Source: SURF-32 sp964648365
GTDB lineage: Bacteria; Planctomycetota; Phycisphaerae; UBA1845
NCBI GenBank assembly: GCA_964648365.1
Contig: CAZYLK010000105.1
Location: 1-20,415 of the forward strand
DNA: 20,415 nucleotides
Direction of reading: 5' to 3'
The position numbers and the translations under genes are program-made. Below, piece by piece: positions 14,422-20,415 of the stretch. Below the pieces are notes generated by a model, which had not been told where the DNA came from, made no database searches, and saw only the letters and a list, made by a program, of their open reading frames with translations. The stretch's first letter is position 1. Each line of letters opens with the position of its first letter.

Positions 14422-14835
14422 TCACCTGACCAGCCAGTTCTCCACACGCAGCCCCGGTACCCGCCGGAACTCGCGTTCGTTTCCGCTCACGACCGTCGCG
14501 CCGAGGGCCAGGCCGTGGGCCGCGATGAGCGTGTCGAGGGGGCCGATCGGCGTTCCGCGGTGCACCAATTCTGCACGAATCCGACCGTACTGCGACGCGG
14601 CCGCGCCGTCGAACGGGCAGATTTCAAGCGGGGCGCAGAATCGCGCCAGTGCGACGGCGTTGCGAGGCGGGTCACTGCTCCTCTCGACGCCGAACTGCAG
14701 TTCGGCAAGCGTGATCGTCGAGATGCCGACGGTCCCTGGTTTGCGCCGTCGCAGCCGGGCCAGCACGCGCTCGCCCCGCCCGCGGGCCACCGCAATGCAC
14801 GTATCGGTATCGAGCAGCGAGCGGATCAGGGCCAC
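14422..14835 (-). CDS. vapC: VapC-type PIN-domain ribonuclease toxin
   Basis: Toxin of a type II toxin-antitoxin pair, a Mg-dependent endoribonuclease of the tRNA(fMet)-cleaving VapC type. It has about 137 residues from the GTG at 14835 (MALIRSLLDTDTC). An ATG at 14889 would add 18 residues encoded next to a repeat. PIN acidic residues are visible: the Asp pair in LLDTDTC (residues 9 and 11), Glu in ITLAELQFG, and Asp in GPLDTLIAAH. The C-terminal SGNEREFRRVPGLRVENWL matches the usual NNxREFxRVPGLxxxNW. The antitoxin gene vapB lies upstream, but 189 bases separate its stop from this start, where these genes normally abut or overlap. The gap is filled by palindromic repeats. Confidence 0.85.
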   Translation of the reverse strand: MALIRSLLDTDTCIAVARGRGERVLARLRRRKPGTVGISTITLAELQFGVERSSDPPRNAVALARFCAPLEICPFDGAAASQYGRIRAELVHRGTPIGPLDTLIAAHGLALGATVVSGNEREFRRVPGLRVENWLVR

Positions 14836-14886
14836 AGCGAACTCAATCCACAACGAAGACAAGAGCCTGTTGAGGAACGGCTGAAC

Positions 14887-14960
14887 CATGTGGCACCGGC
14901 TTCCAGCCGGTGGGACGAGCTTTCAAGCCGGCAGAATCACGGACGGGAAGTCCGTGCCAC
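14887..14960. repeat. Composite palindromic repeat between vapB and vapC
   Basis: CACCGGCTTCCAGCCGGTG (14894-14912) is an 8-3-8 palindrome. It is preceded by ATGTGG, as in the inverse of the 3700-3777 copies. CACGGAC-GGGAA-GTCCGTG (14938-14956) is a second hairpin followed by CCAC. An interior AGCTTTCAAGCCGG joins them. The block supplies the ATG at 14889. Confidence 0.7.
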
Positions 14961-15024
14961 GCGCACATCACGCTCTCCTGGACAGGCTGCGAGAGCCGCG
15001 ATCTTGGCCAGGAGCGGCAGCGGA

Positions 15025-15258
15025 TCACAGCGGGTCACGCGGCTCGGCCTCGGCGGGCTGATCGCGATGTGCGAGGTAGTCGTCGGTGAACTGTTCGATG
15101 CTCGCGGCCATGACTTCCCAGCCTTTCCGCCGCGGAAAAGCGATCACGACGTCGCCGATGCGCGTCACGCAGACCTCCGCGTCTTCCTCGAATCGACACT
15201 CCTTGGGCAGCCGCAGCGCCTGACTGCGTCCGTTGGTGAAGGGTTTGGTAACGTGCAT
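15025..15258 (-). CDS. vapB: VapB antitoxin, SpoVT/AbrB-type
   Basis: A 77-residue antitoxin that binds VapC and its own promoter. The start MHVTKPFTNGRSQALRLPKE at 15258 is typical for VapB. GAAGGAG lies 6 bases upstream of it. The N-terminal swapped-hairpin DNA-binding domain (about 1-45) includes NGRSQALRLPKECRF and VTRIGDVVIAFPRR. The C-terminal part (about 46-77, GWEVMAASIEQFTDDYLAHRDQP) is the toxin-neutralising tail. An in-frame upstream ATG (15297) would place the operator inside the gene and is rejected. It is transcribed with vapC from a promoter overlapping the palindrome at 15274-15291. Confidence 0.85.
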   Translation of the reverse strand: MHVTKPFTNGRSQALRLPKECRFEEDAEVCVTRIGDVVIAFPRRKGWEVMAASIEQFTDDYLAHRDQPAEAEPRDPL

Positions 15259-15273
15259 GGGCGGCTCCTTCGA

Positions 15274-15291
15274 TATATACCACAGTATATA
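15274..15291 (-). promoter_or_regulatory. vapBC operator and promoter
   Basis: A perfect palindrome TATATACCACAGTATATA (7-bp arms, 4-base spacer) lies 16 bases upstream of the vapB ATG in otherwise GC-rich DNA. On the minus strand TATACT (15289-15284) can serve as the -10 box. AbrB-type VapB proteins repress by binding such palindromes, so autoregulation by the VapBC complex is likely. Confidence 0.65.
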
Positions 15292-15386
15292 CATCAATCT
15301 CCAGGAAATCCAGCGGCTTCGCGCGAAGGATGGTCAGTTCGCGTTCAACGGAACTGCACTCCGTCGTCGCGCCTTGGGTGTGCATT

Positions 15387-16862
15387 TCACCCCCCCAGAA
15401 TCGGCAGCGATATCCCCCCGCTTTCGCCGTCCTCCTCACCATCCCCCGGCATGTGGGAATCCAGTTCCATCCGCGCTTCCGCCACGGCCGCGACGATATC
15501 GTCGAACTCGGTGGGACGGATGGTGCGGAGGTCGAAGCAGACGGCGTCGTCCTTGATGCGGGCGATGACGGGGACTTCCACGTCGCGGAGGGCGTCGAGG
15601 GCATGGTGCGGCGAGGCGGGGGCCGGGTTCCACTGGACGACGACCGTGGGAATCTCCCTTGCGGGCAGCGATCCCCCCCCCGCACAGGCAACGTCCGAGC
15701 AGACGGTGAAGGCTTCGTCGGGGAGCGACTCGCTGAGCGATTCCATCAGATCGCGGGCGCGCGCCGCCAGCGCGTCCGTCGAGGCCGCCAGCATCGACAG
15801 CGCCGGGACGCGGGCGGCCGCTTCGTCCACATCAAAGTAATGCCGCAGCGTCGCCTCCAGCGCCGCCAGCGTGAGCTTGTCCACGCGGTACGTTCGCATC
15901 AGCGGATGCTGCTCGATCCGCTCGATCAGATCCGCACGCCCCAGGATGATCCCGCATTGCGGCCCGCCCAGCAACTTGTCGCCGGAAAAGCACACGAGAT
16001 CCGCCCCGCAGGCCAGCGATTCGCGTACGTTCGGCTCGTACGGCAGACCGATCGTCGTCAGATCGAACATCGCCCCGCTGCCCAGGTCATCGACGCAGAT
16101 CACGCCCAATCGCTTCGCCAGCGCCGTCAACTGTTCCAGCGGCGTCTCCTCGCTGAAGCCGACCACGCGAAAGTTGCTCGTATGAACGCGCAGCAGGATG
16201 GCGGTGCGATCGCAGATCACCGCTTCGTAGTCGCCGATGCGGGTGCGATTCGTCGTACCGACCTCGCGCAGGATCGCCCCCCCCGCGTGCATGATGTCGG
16301 GCAGGCGGTAGCTGCCGCCGATCTCGATGAGTTGCCCGCGGGAGACGACGACCTCACGGTCGCGCGCCAGTGCCGTCAGGATCATCAGCGTCGCGGCCGC
16401 ATTGTTGTTGACGACCGTCGCAGCCTCAGCCCCGGTCACGGACCGCAACAGTTGCACCACGTGGTCGACCCGCCGCCCACGCGCACCCACTTCCAGGTTA
16501 TATTCGAGGTTGCAATATCCCGATGCCGTCTCCGCGATCGCCTCGATAGCGGCGTCCGACAGCGGCGCTCGCCCCAACCCGGTGTGCAGCACGACGCCGG
16601 TGGCGTTGATGACTTTTCGCAGCGAGGGCATGCACCGCCGCGTCAGTTCCTGCTCGGCCAGCGAGATCACGTCCTCATCGCCGACGGCCGCGTCGAGCCG
16701 TCCCTCTACCATCGCGGCGCGAACGTATTCCACCGCCGCCCGCACCGACGACACGACCACCTCGCGCGGAAACGCGTCGTTCCACGCCTGCACCTCCTCG
16801 TGAGCGAGCAGGCGGTCGATGGAGGGCAGGGTTCGCAGAAGATCCTGAGTGCGGGGCGTCAT
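15387..16862 (-). CDS. selA: L-seryl-tRNA(Sec) selenium transferase
   Basis: A 491-residue PLP enzyme converting Ser-tRNA(Sec) to Sec-tRNA(Sec) with selenophosphate. Motifs are INATGVVLHTGLGRAPLS, EYNLEVGARGRRVDHV, NNNAAATLMILTALA, GGSYRLPDIM, REVGTTNRT, VDDLGSGAMFDL, and FSGDKLLGGPQCGII with the PLP lysine at residue 296. C-terminal IARIKDDAVCFDLRTI is also typical. The start overlaps the selB stop (ATGA), so the order selB-selA with translational coupling is clear. The coding strand has a run of nine G (15673-15681) in CAGGGS and a run of eight (16277-16284). No selC, selD or selenoprotein gene is visible in the window. Confidence 0.95.
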   Translation of the reverse strand: MTPRTQDLLRTLPSIDRLLAHEEVQAWNDAFPREVVVSSVRAAVEYVRAAMVEGRLDAAVGDEDVISLAEQELTRRCMPSLRKVINATGVVLHTGLGRAPLSDAAIEAIAETASGYCNLEYNLEVGARGRRVDHVVQLLRSVTGAEAATVVNNNAAATLMILTALARDREVVVSRGQLIEIGGSYRLPDIMHAGGAILREVGTTNRTRIGDYEAVICDRTAILLRVHTSNFRVVGFSEETPLEQLTALAKRLGVICVDDLGSGAMFDLTTIGLPYEPNVRESLACGADLVCFSGDKLLGGPQCGIILGRADLIERIEQHPLMRTYRVDKLTLAALEATLRHYFDVDEAAARVPALSMLAASTDALAARARDLMESLSESLPDEAFTVCSDVACAGGGSLPAREIPTVVVQWNPAPASPHHALDALRDVEVPVIARIKDDAVCFDLRTIRPTEFDDIVAAVAEARMELDSHMPGDGEEDGESGGISLPILGG

Positions 16863-19216
16863 GCGTCGATCTCACAGGCCAGTTCGCGGCGATCACCGTC
16901 GCGTCGCGTCAGGCCGATTCGATCGAGGTATTCTAAGAGCGGCACGCCGTACTTGCGACTGGTGGAAAGCGCCTCGCGAACCCGGGCCACGGTGACCGGG
17001 CCTTCGCGCTGAATCAGAGCCGTCACGCGTTCGCGAAGCCGCTGCTCCAACTCCGGCGTCAGGTAGAAATCGTCTTTGATGTGGACGAGCCGTCGCGTCG
17101 CCACCGCCAGCTTCGCGATGCGGTCCAGCCGCTTGCGATCCACCTTGGGCAGCGTCAGAAGCGTATCCATCGTGGGCGGGGCGAATCCGCCCGTGGTCAC
17201 ATCGCCGATGAACCCTTCGAGAAGCTGCTCGTCAGCAGCCGACAGCGTCGGCACAAACTTCGGCAGCCCGACGAACGCACCGATGCGCTTAAGCCGCCCC
17301 GTTCGCAGCAATTCGTCGAGGATCGGCCGGGCCAGCGATTTGCCCGCCAGCCGCTCGATCCAGCCCAGCACCGTCTCCACCAGTCGGCCCGGCTCTTCGG
17401 GACGCTCGCGATGGAAGCGCTCCAGCCGTCGGGCGATGCGCGTGTACAGGTCGTCCAACGCGGCCGGGACGTAGTACGATTCCAGGCGGATGTGTACACC
17501 GCTCCCGTCCGCATCGTTGGCTGCCGGCATCGATGCAGTACCGTTCTGCCAGCGAGCCGCGGGCTTCAGCCCGCGCGGATTCTGCGGCTCAGCATCGGCC
17601 CCGCCGTCCGAATCGACGTGCGCCCGAGCGCACCGGCCTTGCGACGCCCGCCCTTCGTCCGAGGATCGCGCCGCATGATGCACGTCTCGTGACCACGGAG
17701 CATCCGCGCGGGCTAAAGCCCGCGGCTCGCTGAGTTTCGTTGAGCCGGCACGCCGCGACTCGGCGCCAGGTGACGCATCCGGGAACGCCACGAGCCGCCC
17801 CTCGTCGATCAAACGACGGCTCACCAGGGGCAGTCGCTCGAGCGGAATCCCGGTCAGCGCGACCAGCCGCAACGGCGCGGGCGGCGCGAACCCGTGGAAG
17901 CGCAGAACTTCTTCCAAACGGTCGGCTTCGTCGGCGGATTCCAATTTTCCCAGCGCCCGCCGCTCGGCCTCGGCCTCGCCGCGCCGCCGCCGCCCGCCCG
18001 GCCGCAGGACAACCCCCCCACCGATCGTTCGCGTCGCGTTCTCGTCGCGGAGGATGAACCGCTGGCCGTACGCCGCCACCGTCGCTACGCCGCCGCGAAG
18101 CTGTGCGTATGCGGATTCGCCCGGCGACAGCACGGGGCGGTCGAGCAGCACCACGCGCACCGGCGTCTCCGCGGTCCCCATTTCGAGCCGCACGGTGGCC
18201 GTGGAGCGAATCCCGCGCGGATGGCTCGCCAGGCACGATAGCCGCACGTCCATGACCCGCGATTCGGCCAGGTATCCGGGCGTAGCGAGTTCCGCCCCGC
18301 GTTCGAGCCGCTCGCGGTCGACGCCGGTGACGTTGATCGCTGCCCGCTGGCCGGCCGCGAGCGCATCCCGCGCGTGACCGTGGGCCTGCAACTCCCGCAC
18401 GCGGCACTCGCCCCCCCCCGGCCAGACTTGCAGCACGTCGCCGGCCGCCACCCGCCCGCAAAGCACCGACCCGGTCACCACCGTCCCGCGGCCCTGCACA
18501 ACGAACACGCGGTCCACGGCGATGCGAAACGGCGCCGCGGGCGTTGAACAGGCTTCCGGCGCGTCGCCTGCCAGTGTACCGGCCCCCGCCCCACCGGCCG
18601 CGGCCTCGCCGTGATCCCCTGAGTCGGCCGAGGCATCACCCCCCAGACCAGCCGCATCCGCGTCAGCAGCGACCGCCAGCGCCGCTCGAAGCTCGTCCAG
18701 CCCCGCGCCGGTCAGTGACGAGACCGGCACGATCCGCGCCGCGTCCCAGCCCTGCCCTTCGAGCAAGTCTCGCACCTCTTCCGCCACCAGTTCGACCAAG
18801 TCCGGATCGACCGCGTCGATCTTCGTCACGGCCGCGACTAATCGTCGCACGCCCAGCAGCCTCAGAATCTCGACGTGCTCGATCGTCTGCGGCATGACCG
18901 AGTCGTCCGCCGCCACCACCAGCAGCGCCACGTCGATGCCCGTCGCGCCGGAGACCATCGTACGGACGAACCGCTCATGCCCCGGCACGTCGACGATGCC
19001 GAACGACACGTCGCCGACGCGCAGCTCCGCAAAGCCCAGTTCGATCGTCATCCCCCGCCGCCGCTCCTCCGGCAGCCGGTCCGTATCGACCCCCGTCAAC
19101 GCCCGCACCAGCGACGTCTTGCCATGATCGATGTGCCCGGCCGTGCCGAGGATGCGATGGCGCAGGGAGGGCGCGGCCGGTTCGCCCGTTGAGAAAGCCG
19201 TCGGCGTAGCGCTCAT
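16859..19216 (-). CDS. selB: Selenocysteine-specific elongation factor SelB
   Basis: A 785-residue GTPase that delivers Sec-tRNA to UGA codons marked by a SECIS hairpin. The ATG at 19216 has GGAG 6 bases upstream. A longer in-frame extension is only repeat sequence. G-domain motifs are AGHIDHGKTS (26-35), the switch region LPEERRRGMTIELGFA, DVPGH (76-80), TKID (131-134) and SSLTGAG. A Gly/Ala/Asp-rich linker precedes domain II (FVVQGRGTVVTGSVL). The C-terminal winged helices end with VREALSTSRKYGVPLLEYLDRIGLTRRDGDRRE, the usual SelB tail. Between winged-helix parts, residues about 485-570 form a long low-complexity insertion containing two palindromic repeat copies. A run of nine G (18411-18419) lies in WPGGGEC. 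Confidence 0.95.
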   Translation of the reverse strand: MSATPTAFSTGEPAAPSLRHRILGTAGHIDHGKTSLVRALTGVDTDRLPEERRRGMTIELGFAELRVGDVSFGIVDVPGHERFVRTMVSGATGIDVALLVVAADDSVMPQTIEHVEILRLLGVRRLVAAVTKIDAVDPDLVELVAEEVRDLLEGQGWDAARIVPVSSLTGAGLDELRAALAVAADADAAGLGGDASADSGDHGEAAAGGAGAGTLAGDAPEACSTPAAPFRIAVDRVFVVQGRGTVVTGSVLCGRVAAGDVLQVWPGGGECRVRELQAHGHARDALAAGQRAAINVTGVDRERLERGAELATPGYLAESRVMDVRLSCLASHPRGIRSTATVRLEMGTAETPVRVVLLDRPVLSPGESAYAQLRGGVATVAAYGQRFILRDENATRTIGGGVVLRPGGRRRRGEAEAERRALGKLESADEADRLEEVLRFHGFAPPAPLRLVALTGIPLERLPLVSRRLIDEGRLVAFPDASPGAESRRAGSTKLSEPRALARADAPWSRDVHHAARSSDEGRASQGRCARAHVDSDGGADAEPQNPRGLKPAARWQNGTASMPAANDADGSGVHIRLESYYVPAALDDLYTRIARRLERFHRERPEEPGRLVETVLGWIERLAGKSLARPILDELLRTGRLKRIGAFVGLPKFVPTLSAADEQLLEGFIGDVTTGGFAPPTMDTLLTLPKVDRKRLDRIAKLAVATRRLVHIKDDFYLTPELEQRLRERVTALIQREGPVTVARVREALSTSRKYGVPLLEYLDRIGLTRRDGDRRELACEIDA
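17552..17579. repeat. Palindromic element copy 3, in frame inside selB
   Basis: The 28-base core is identical to 946-973 in inverse orientation. On the selB strand it is read in a frame giving NPRGLKPAARW, different from both frames used in ileS and rtcB. It lies in the low-complexity insertion about residue 546-556. Confidence 0.85.
17703..17730. repeat. Palindromic element copy 4, in frame inside selB
   Basis: It differs from the ileS core by one loop base (TGAA to TAAA). In selB it is read as SEPRALARADAP, the same frame and orientation as the ileS insertion, about residues 496-505. It is 123 bases from copy 3 and in opposite orientation to it. Confidence 0.85.
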
Positions 19217-19272
19217 CCGTGGCTCCGGCCGGAGTGGAGTGATGTGATGGCCAGCATGAGCTCGCAGGAGAC

Positions 19273-19301
19273 TCCGCGCGGGTTGAAGCCACGCGGCTCG
19301 C
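19273..19301. repeat. Diverged palindromic element between selB and the methyltransferase gene
   Basis: It shares the TCCGCGCGGG start and GCGGCTCGC end with the core element. The middle is altered (TTGAAGCCA, with one extra base), weakening the stem. It lies in the 179-base gap upstream of selB. Confidence 0.65.
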
Positions 19302-19376
19302 CAGTGACAACGAGCACGGCTGTCCCGCATCCCTCTTTCCCCCGCGCTTTCGCCCGATCCTCAGTCATCCGCTCTT

Positions 19377-19412
19377 CCCTTACTCCCTTACTCCCTTACT
19401 CCCTCACTCCCT
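19377..19412. repeat. Octamer tandem repeat CCCTTACT
   Basis: Three exact CCCTTACT units (19377-19400), one CCCTCACT unit and a partial copy. On the minus strand they read AGTAAGGG. The stop codon TAA (19398-19396) and the last residues GVRE of the methyltransferase lie inside the array. Confidence 0.8.
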
Positions 19413-20277
19413 TCCGAAAGAGCACCATCACGTCATTAGCCGGACAACGACACGAACCGAAGAAGCCGTCGAACAGCGTCCCGAACTTCATCAGCGCGCG
19501 GTTTACGCGAAACGGCTCGAACGCCAGGTCCAGCGTGTTGTCGTGCGCCCGCGAATACCGGTTCCACATGCGCACGTTCAGGAAGGGGATGCGCGTGTTG
19601 ACGTATGGCGTATCGAACTCCCGCACGACGGACCAGCCGAGGTCGCGGCCGCAGGCGATCAGCGCCGCCTTCGTCAGAATCGTACGATGATACGGCTGAT
19701 GCAGCGTATGCATGCACGTCTCGGGCCGCGCAAGGTCCACCGCGGCCGCGTTGGGTGTGCCGATGACGATCAGCCCGCCAGGGGCCGTCAGCCGGTCGAA
19801 CGTCGCCAGCAGGTCGCGCGGCGCGGCCACGTGCTCCAGCACGTCCTGAGAGAACACGCAGTCATAGGTCGCCTTAAGCAGGTCCGGCGCGTTGAACTGC
19901 TCGGCAAACGCATCGAAACCCTTAGCCCGATCAAAGCCGCGCTCGCGCAGAAACGCCAGGAACAGCCCGCTGCCGCAGCCGTAGTCGAGCAGGGTGTGCT
20001 CGCGCCGCAGTCCCCCGCCCATGAGCCGTTTCAAGTTCACACGGAAAAACGCCCGCGTGGCCCCGTCGAGCCGCTGCTGTTGAAACGGATAGTCGCGGTA
20101 GTAGTGATCGAGATCGACCTCGTCGCTGGCATGAATGCACCGACACGCCGGACACCGCCACACGGCAAAGCACTCGTCGCGAAACCGCCGCACGTTCGAC
20201 GGCACGTCGGCCGTCTCGACGCCGTTGCCGCGGGGCGTGGCGGCATCGCAGATGTTGCAGACGAGCGGGTCGGACAT
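19396..20277 (-). CDS. Class I SAM-dependent methyltransferase with N-terminal zinc ribbon
   Basis: A 293-residue protein starting at the ATG at 20277 (MSDPLVCNIC). Cysteine pairs CNIC (7-10) and CPAC (42-45) form a zinc ribbon, as in methyltransferases found in sugar and polyketide tailoring. The SAM motif I is TLLDYGCGSGLFLAFL (95-110). FSQDVLEHVAAPRDLLATFDRLTAPGGLIVIGTPN matches motifs around the substrate pocket. The rest (LHQPYHRTILTKAALIACGRDLGW) fits the Methyltransf_11/23-like fold. The substrate is not predictable; a cell-surface carbohydrate or O-antigen sugar is a guess from the family. The C-terminus is encoded by an octamer repeat. selB starts 179 bases downstream on the same strand, so co-transcription is possible but not clear. 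Confidence 0.8.
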   Translation of the reverse strand: MSDPLVCNICDAATPRGNGVETADVPSNVRRFRDECFAVWRCPACRCIHASDEVDLDHYYRDYPFQQQRLDGATRAFFRVNLKRLMGGGLRREHTLLDYGCGSGLFLAFLRERGFDRAKGFDAFAEQFNAPDLLKATYDCVFSQDVLEHVAAPRDLLATFDRLTAPGGLIVIGTPNAAAVDLARPETCMHTLHQPYHRTILTKAALIACGRDLGWSVVREFDTPYVNTRIPFLNVRMWNRYSRAHDNTLDLAFEPFRVNRALMKFGTLFDGFFGSCRCPANDVMVLFRKGVRE

Positions 20278-20367
20278 GCGGCTACAGTATCGGTGGCGGT
20301 GAGCCGCCTCAACCGGCGCTGCGTTCGGGGTGTGTGTCAGCGCGTGCCAGAGTACGCCCATCGACCG

Positions 20368-20415
20368 TCAAGGCGACTGCCGATCCAAGGCCGCCAGGGC
20401 TTGCGCAGCCACGTC
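20368..20415 (-). CDS. C-terminal fragment of an upstream gene (partial)
   Basis: The frame read in from the window edge gives DVAAQALAALDRQSP followed by TGA (20370-20368), an alanine-rich helical tail typical of a protein end. It continues beyond the window. The distance to the methyltransferase start is 90 bases. There is too little sequence to identify a family, and chance is possible. Confidence 0.35.
   Translation of the reverse strand, partial: DVAAQALAALDRQSP

Noticed and set aside
15330..17012. 560-codon plus-strand open frame opposite selA
   Set aside because: It is the shadow of selA, with no recognisable domain and biased composition.
19217..19330. N-terminal extension of SelB to 19330
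   Set aside because: The extra residues are translated from a palindromic repeat (WRAAWLQPARSLL). The ATG at 19216 has its own GGAG and begins next to the conserved G domain.

Overview
The window is GC-rich bacterial DNA with long leading genes, short hypothetical membrane proteins and many short palindromic repeats. The best lineage guess is Planctomycetota, probably near Phycisphaerae. This rests on the CxxCGYDLTGNxSGxCPECG zinc ribbon ending the gene at 11957-12421, a Tat-exported DUF1800 protein, the futalosine menaquinone pathway (mqnE), the divergent IleRS clade and an RHS remnant with a HGTQYIDEL core. The assignment is inferred from gene content, not from a search. No tRNA, rRNA, CRISPR array, integrase or complete transposase was seen.

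Layout. 1-3620: ileS on the minus strand with a hairpin behind its stop. 3621-4155: non-coding, with perfect 8-3-8 palindromes. 4156-4512: small secreted eight-cysteine protein (+). 4681-6327: DUF1800 protein (+), followed by a 136-bp palindromic element bounded by inverted repeats. 6531-6688: candidate promoter, hairpin and 19-codon leader ORF. 7002-8736: an RbfA-like gene overlapping rtcB (+), an RNA maintenance pair. 8816-9682: two minus-strand genes of lower GC, one with a HEPN-like RNHFEH motif. 10141-12421: RHS remnant followed by five plus-strand genes for small membrane or zinc-ribbon proteins, including a tandem paralogous pair. 12575-13861: mqnE (-). 14060-15291: a small hypothetical gene and a vapBC toxin-antitoxin pair (-) whose genes are separated by a palindromic repeat. 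15387-19216: selB-selA (-), coupled by an ATGA overlap, the machinery for making Sec-tRNA and delivering it to UGA codons. 19396-20277: zinc-ribbon SAM methyltransferase (-). 20368-20415: C-terminus of another minus-strand gene.

The most striking feature is a family of short palindromes with core GCGGGCTGAAGCCCGC. Copies lie between genes and also in frame inside three housekeeping genes: ileS, rtcB and selB (twice). In these genes the element is translated in at least three different frames or orientations. By my reading five of its six frames are open, and the only closed frame carries TGA in the hairpin loop. That same TGA ends the hypothetical gene at 14060-14320. Variant copies show paired stem substitutions. 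This looks like a protein-tolerated palindromic element comparable in principle to Rickettsia palindromic elements. A second family (GTGGCACCGG...CCGGTG) also shows a compensatory stem change and sits between vapB and vapC.
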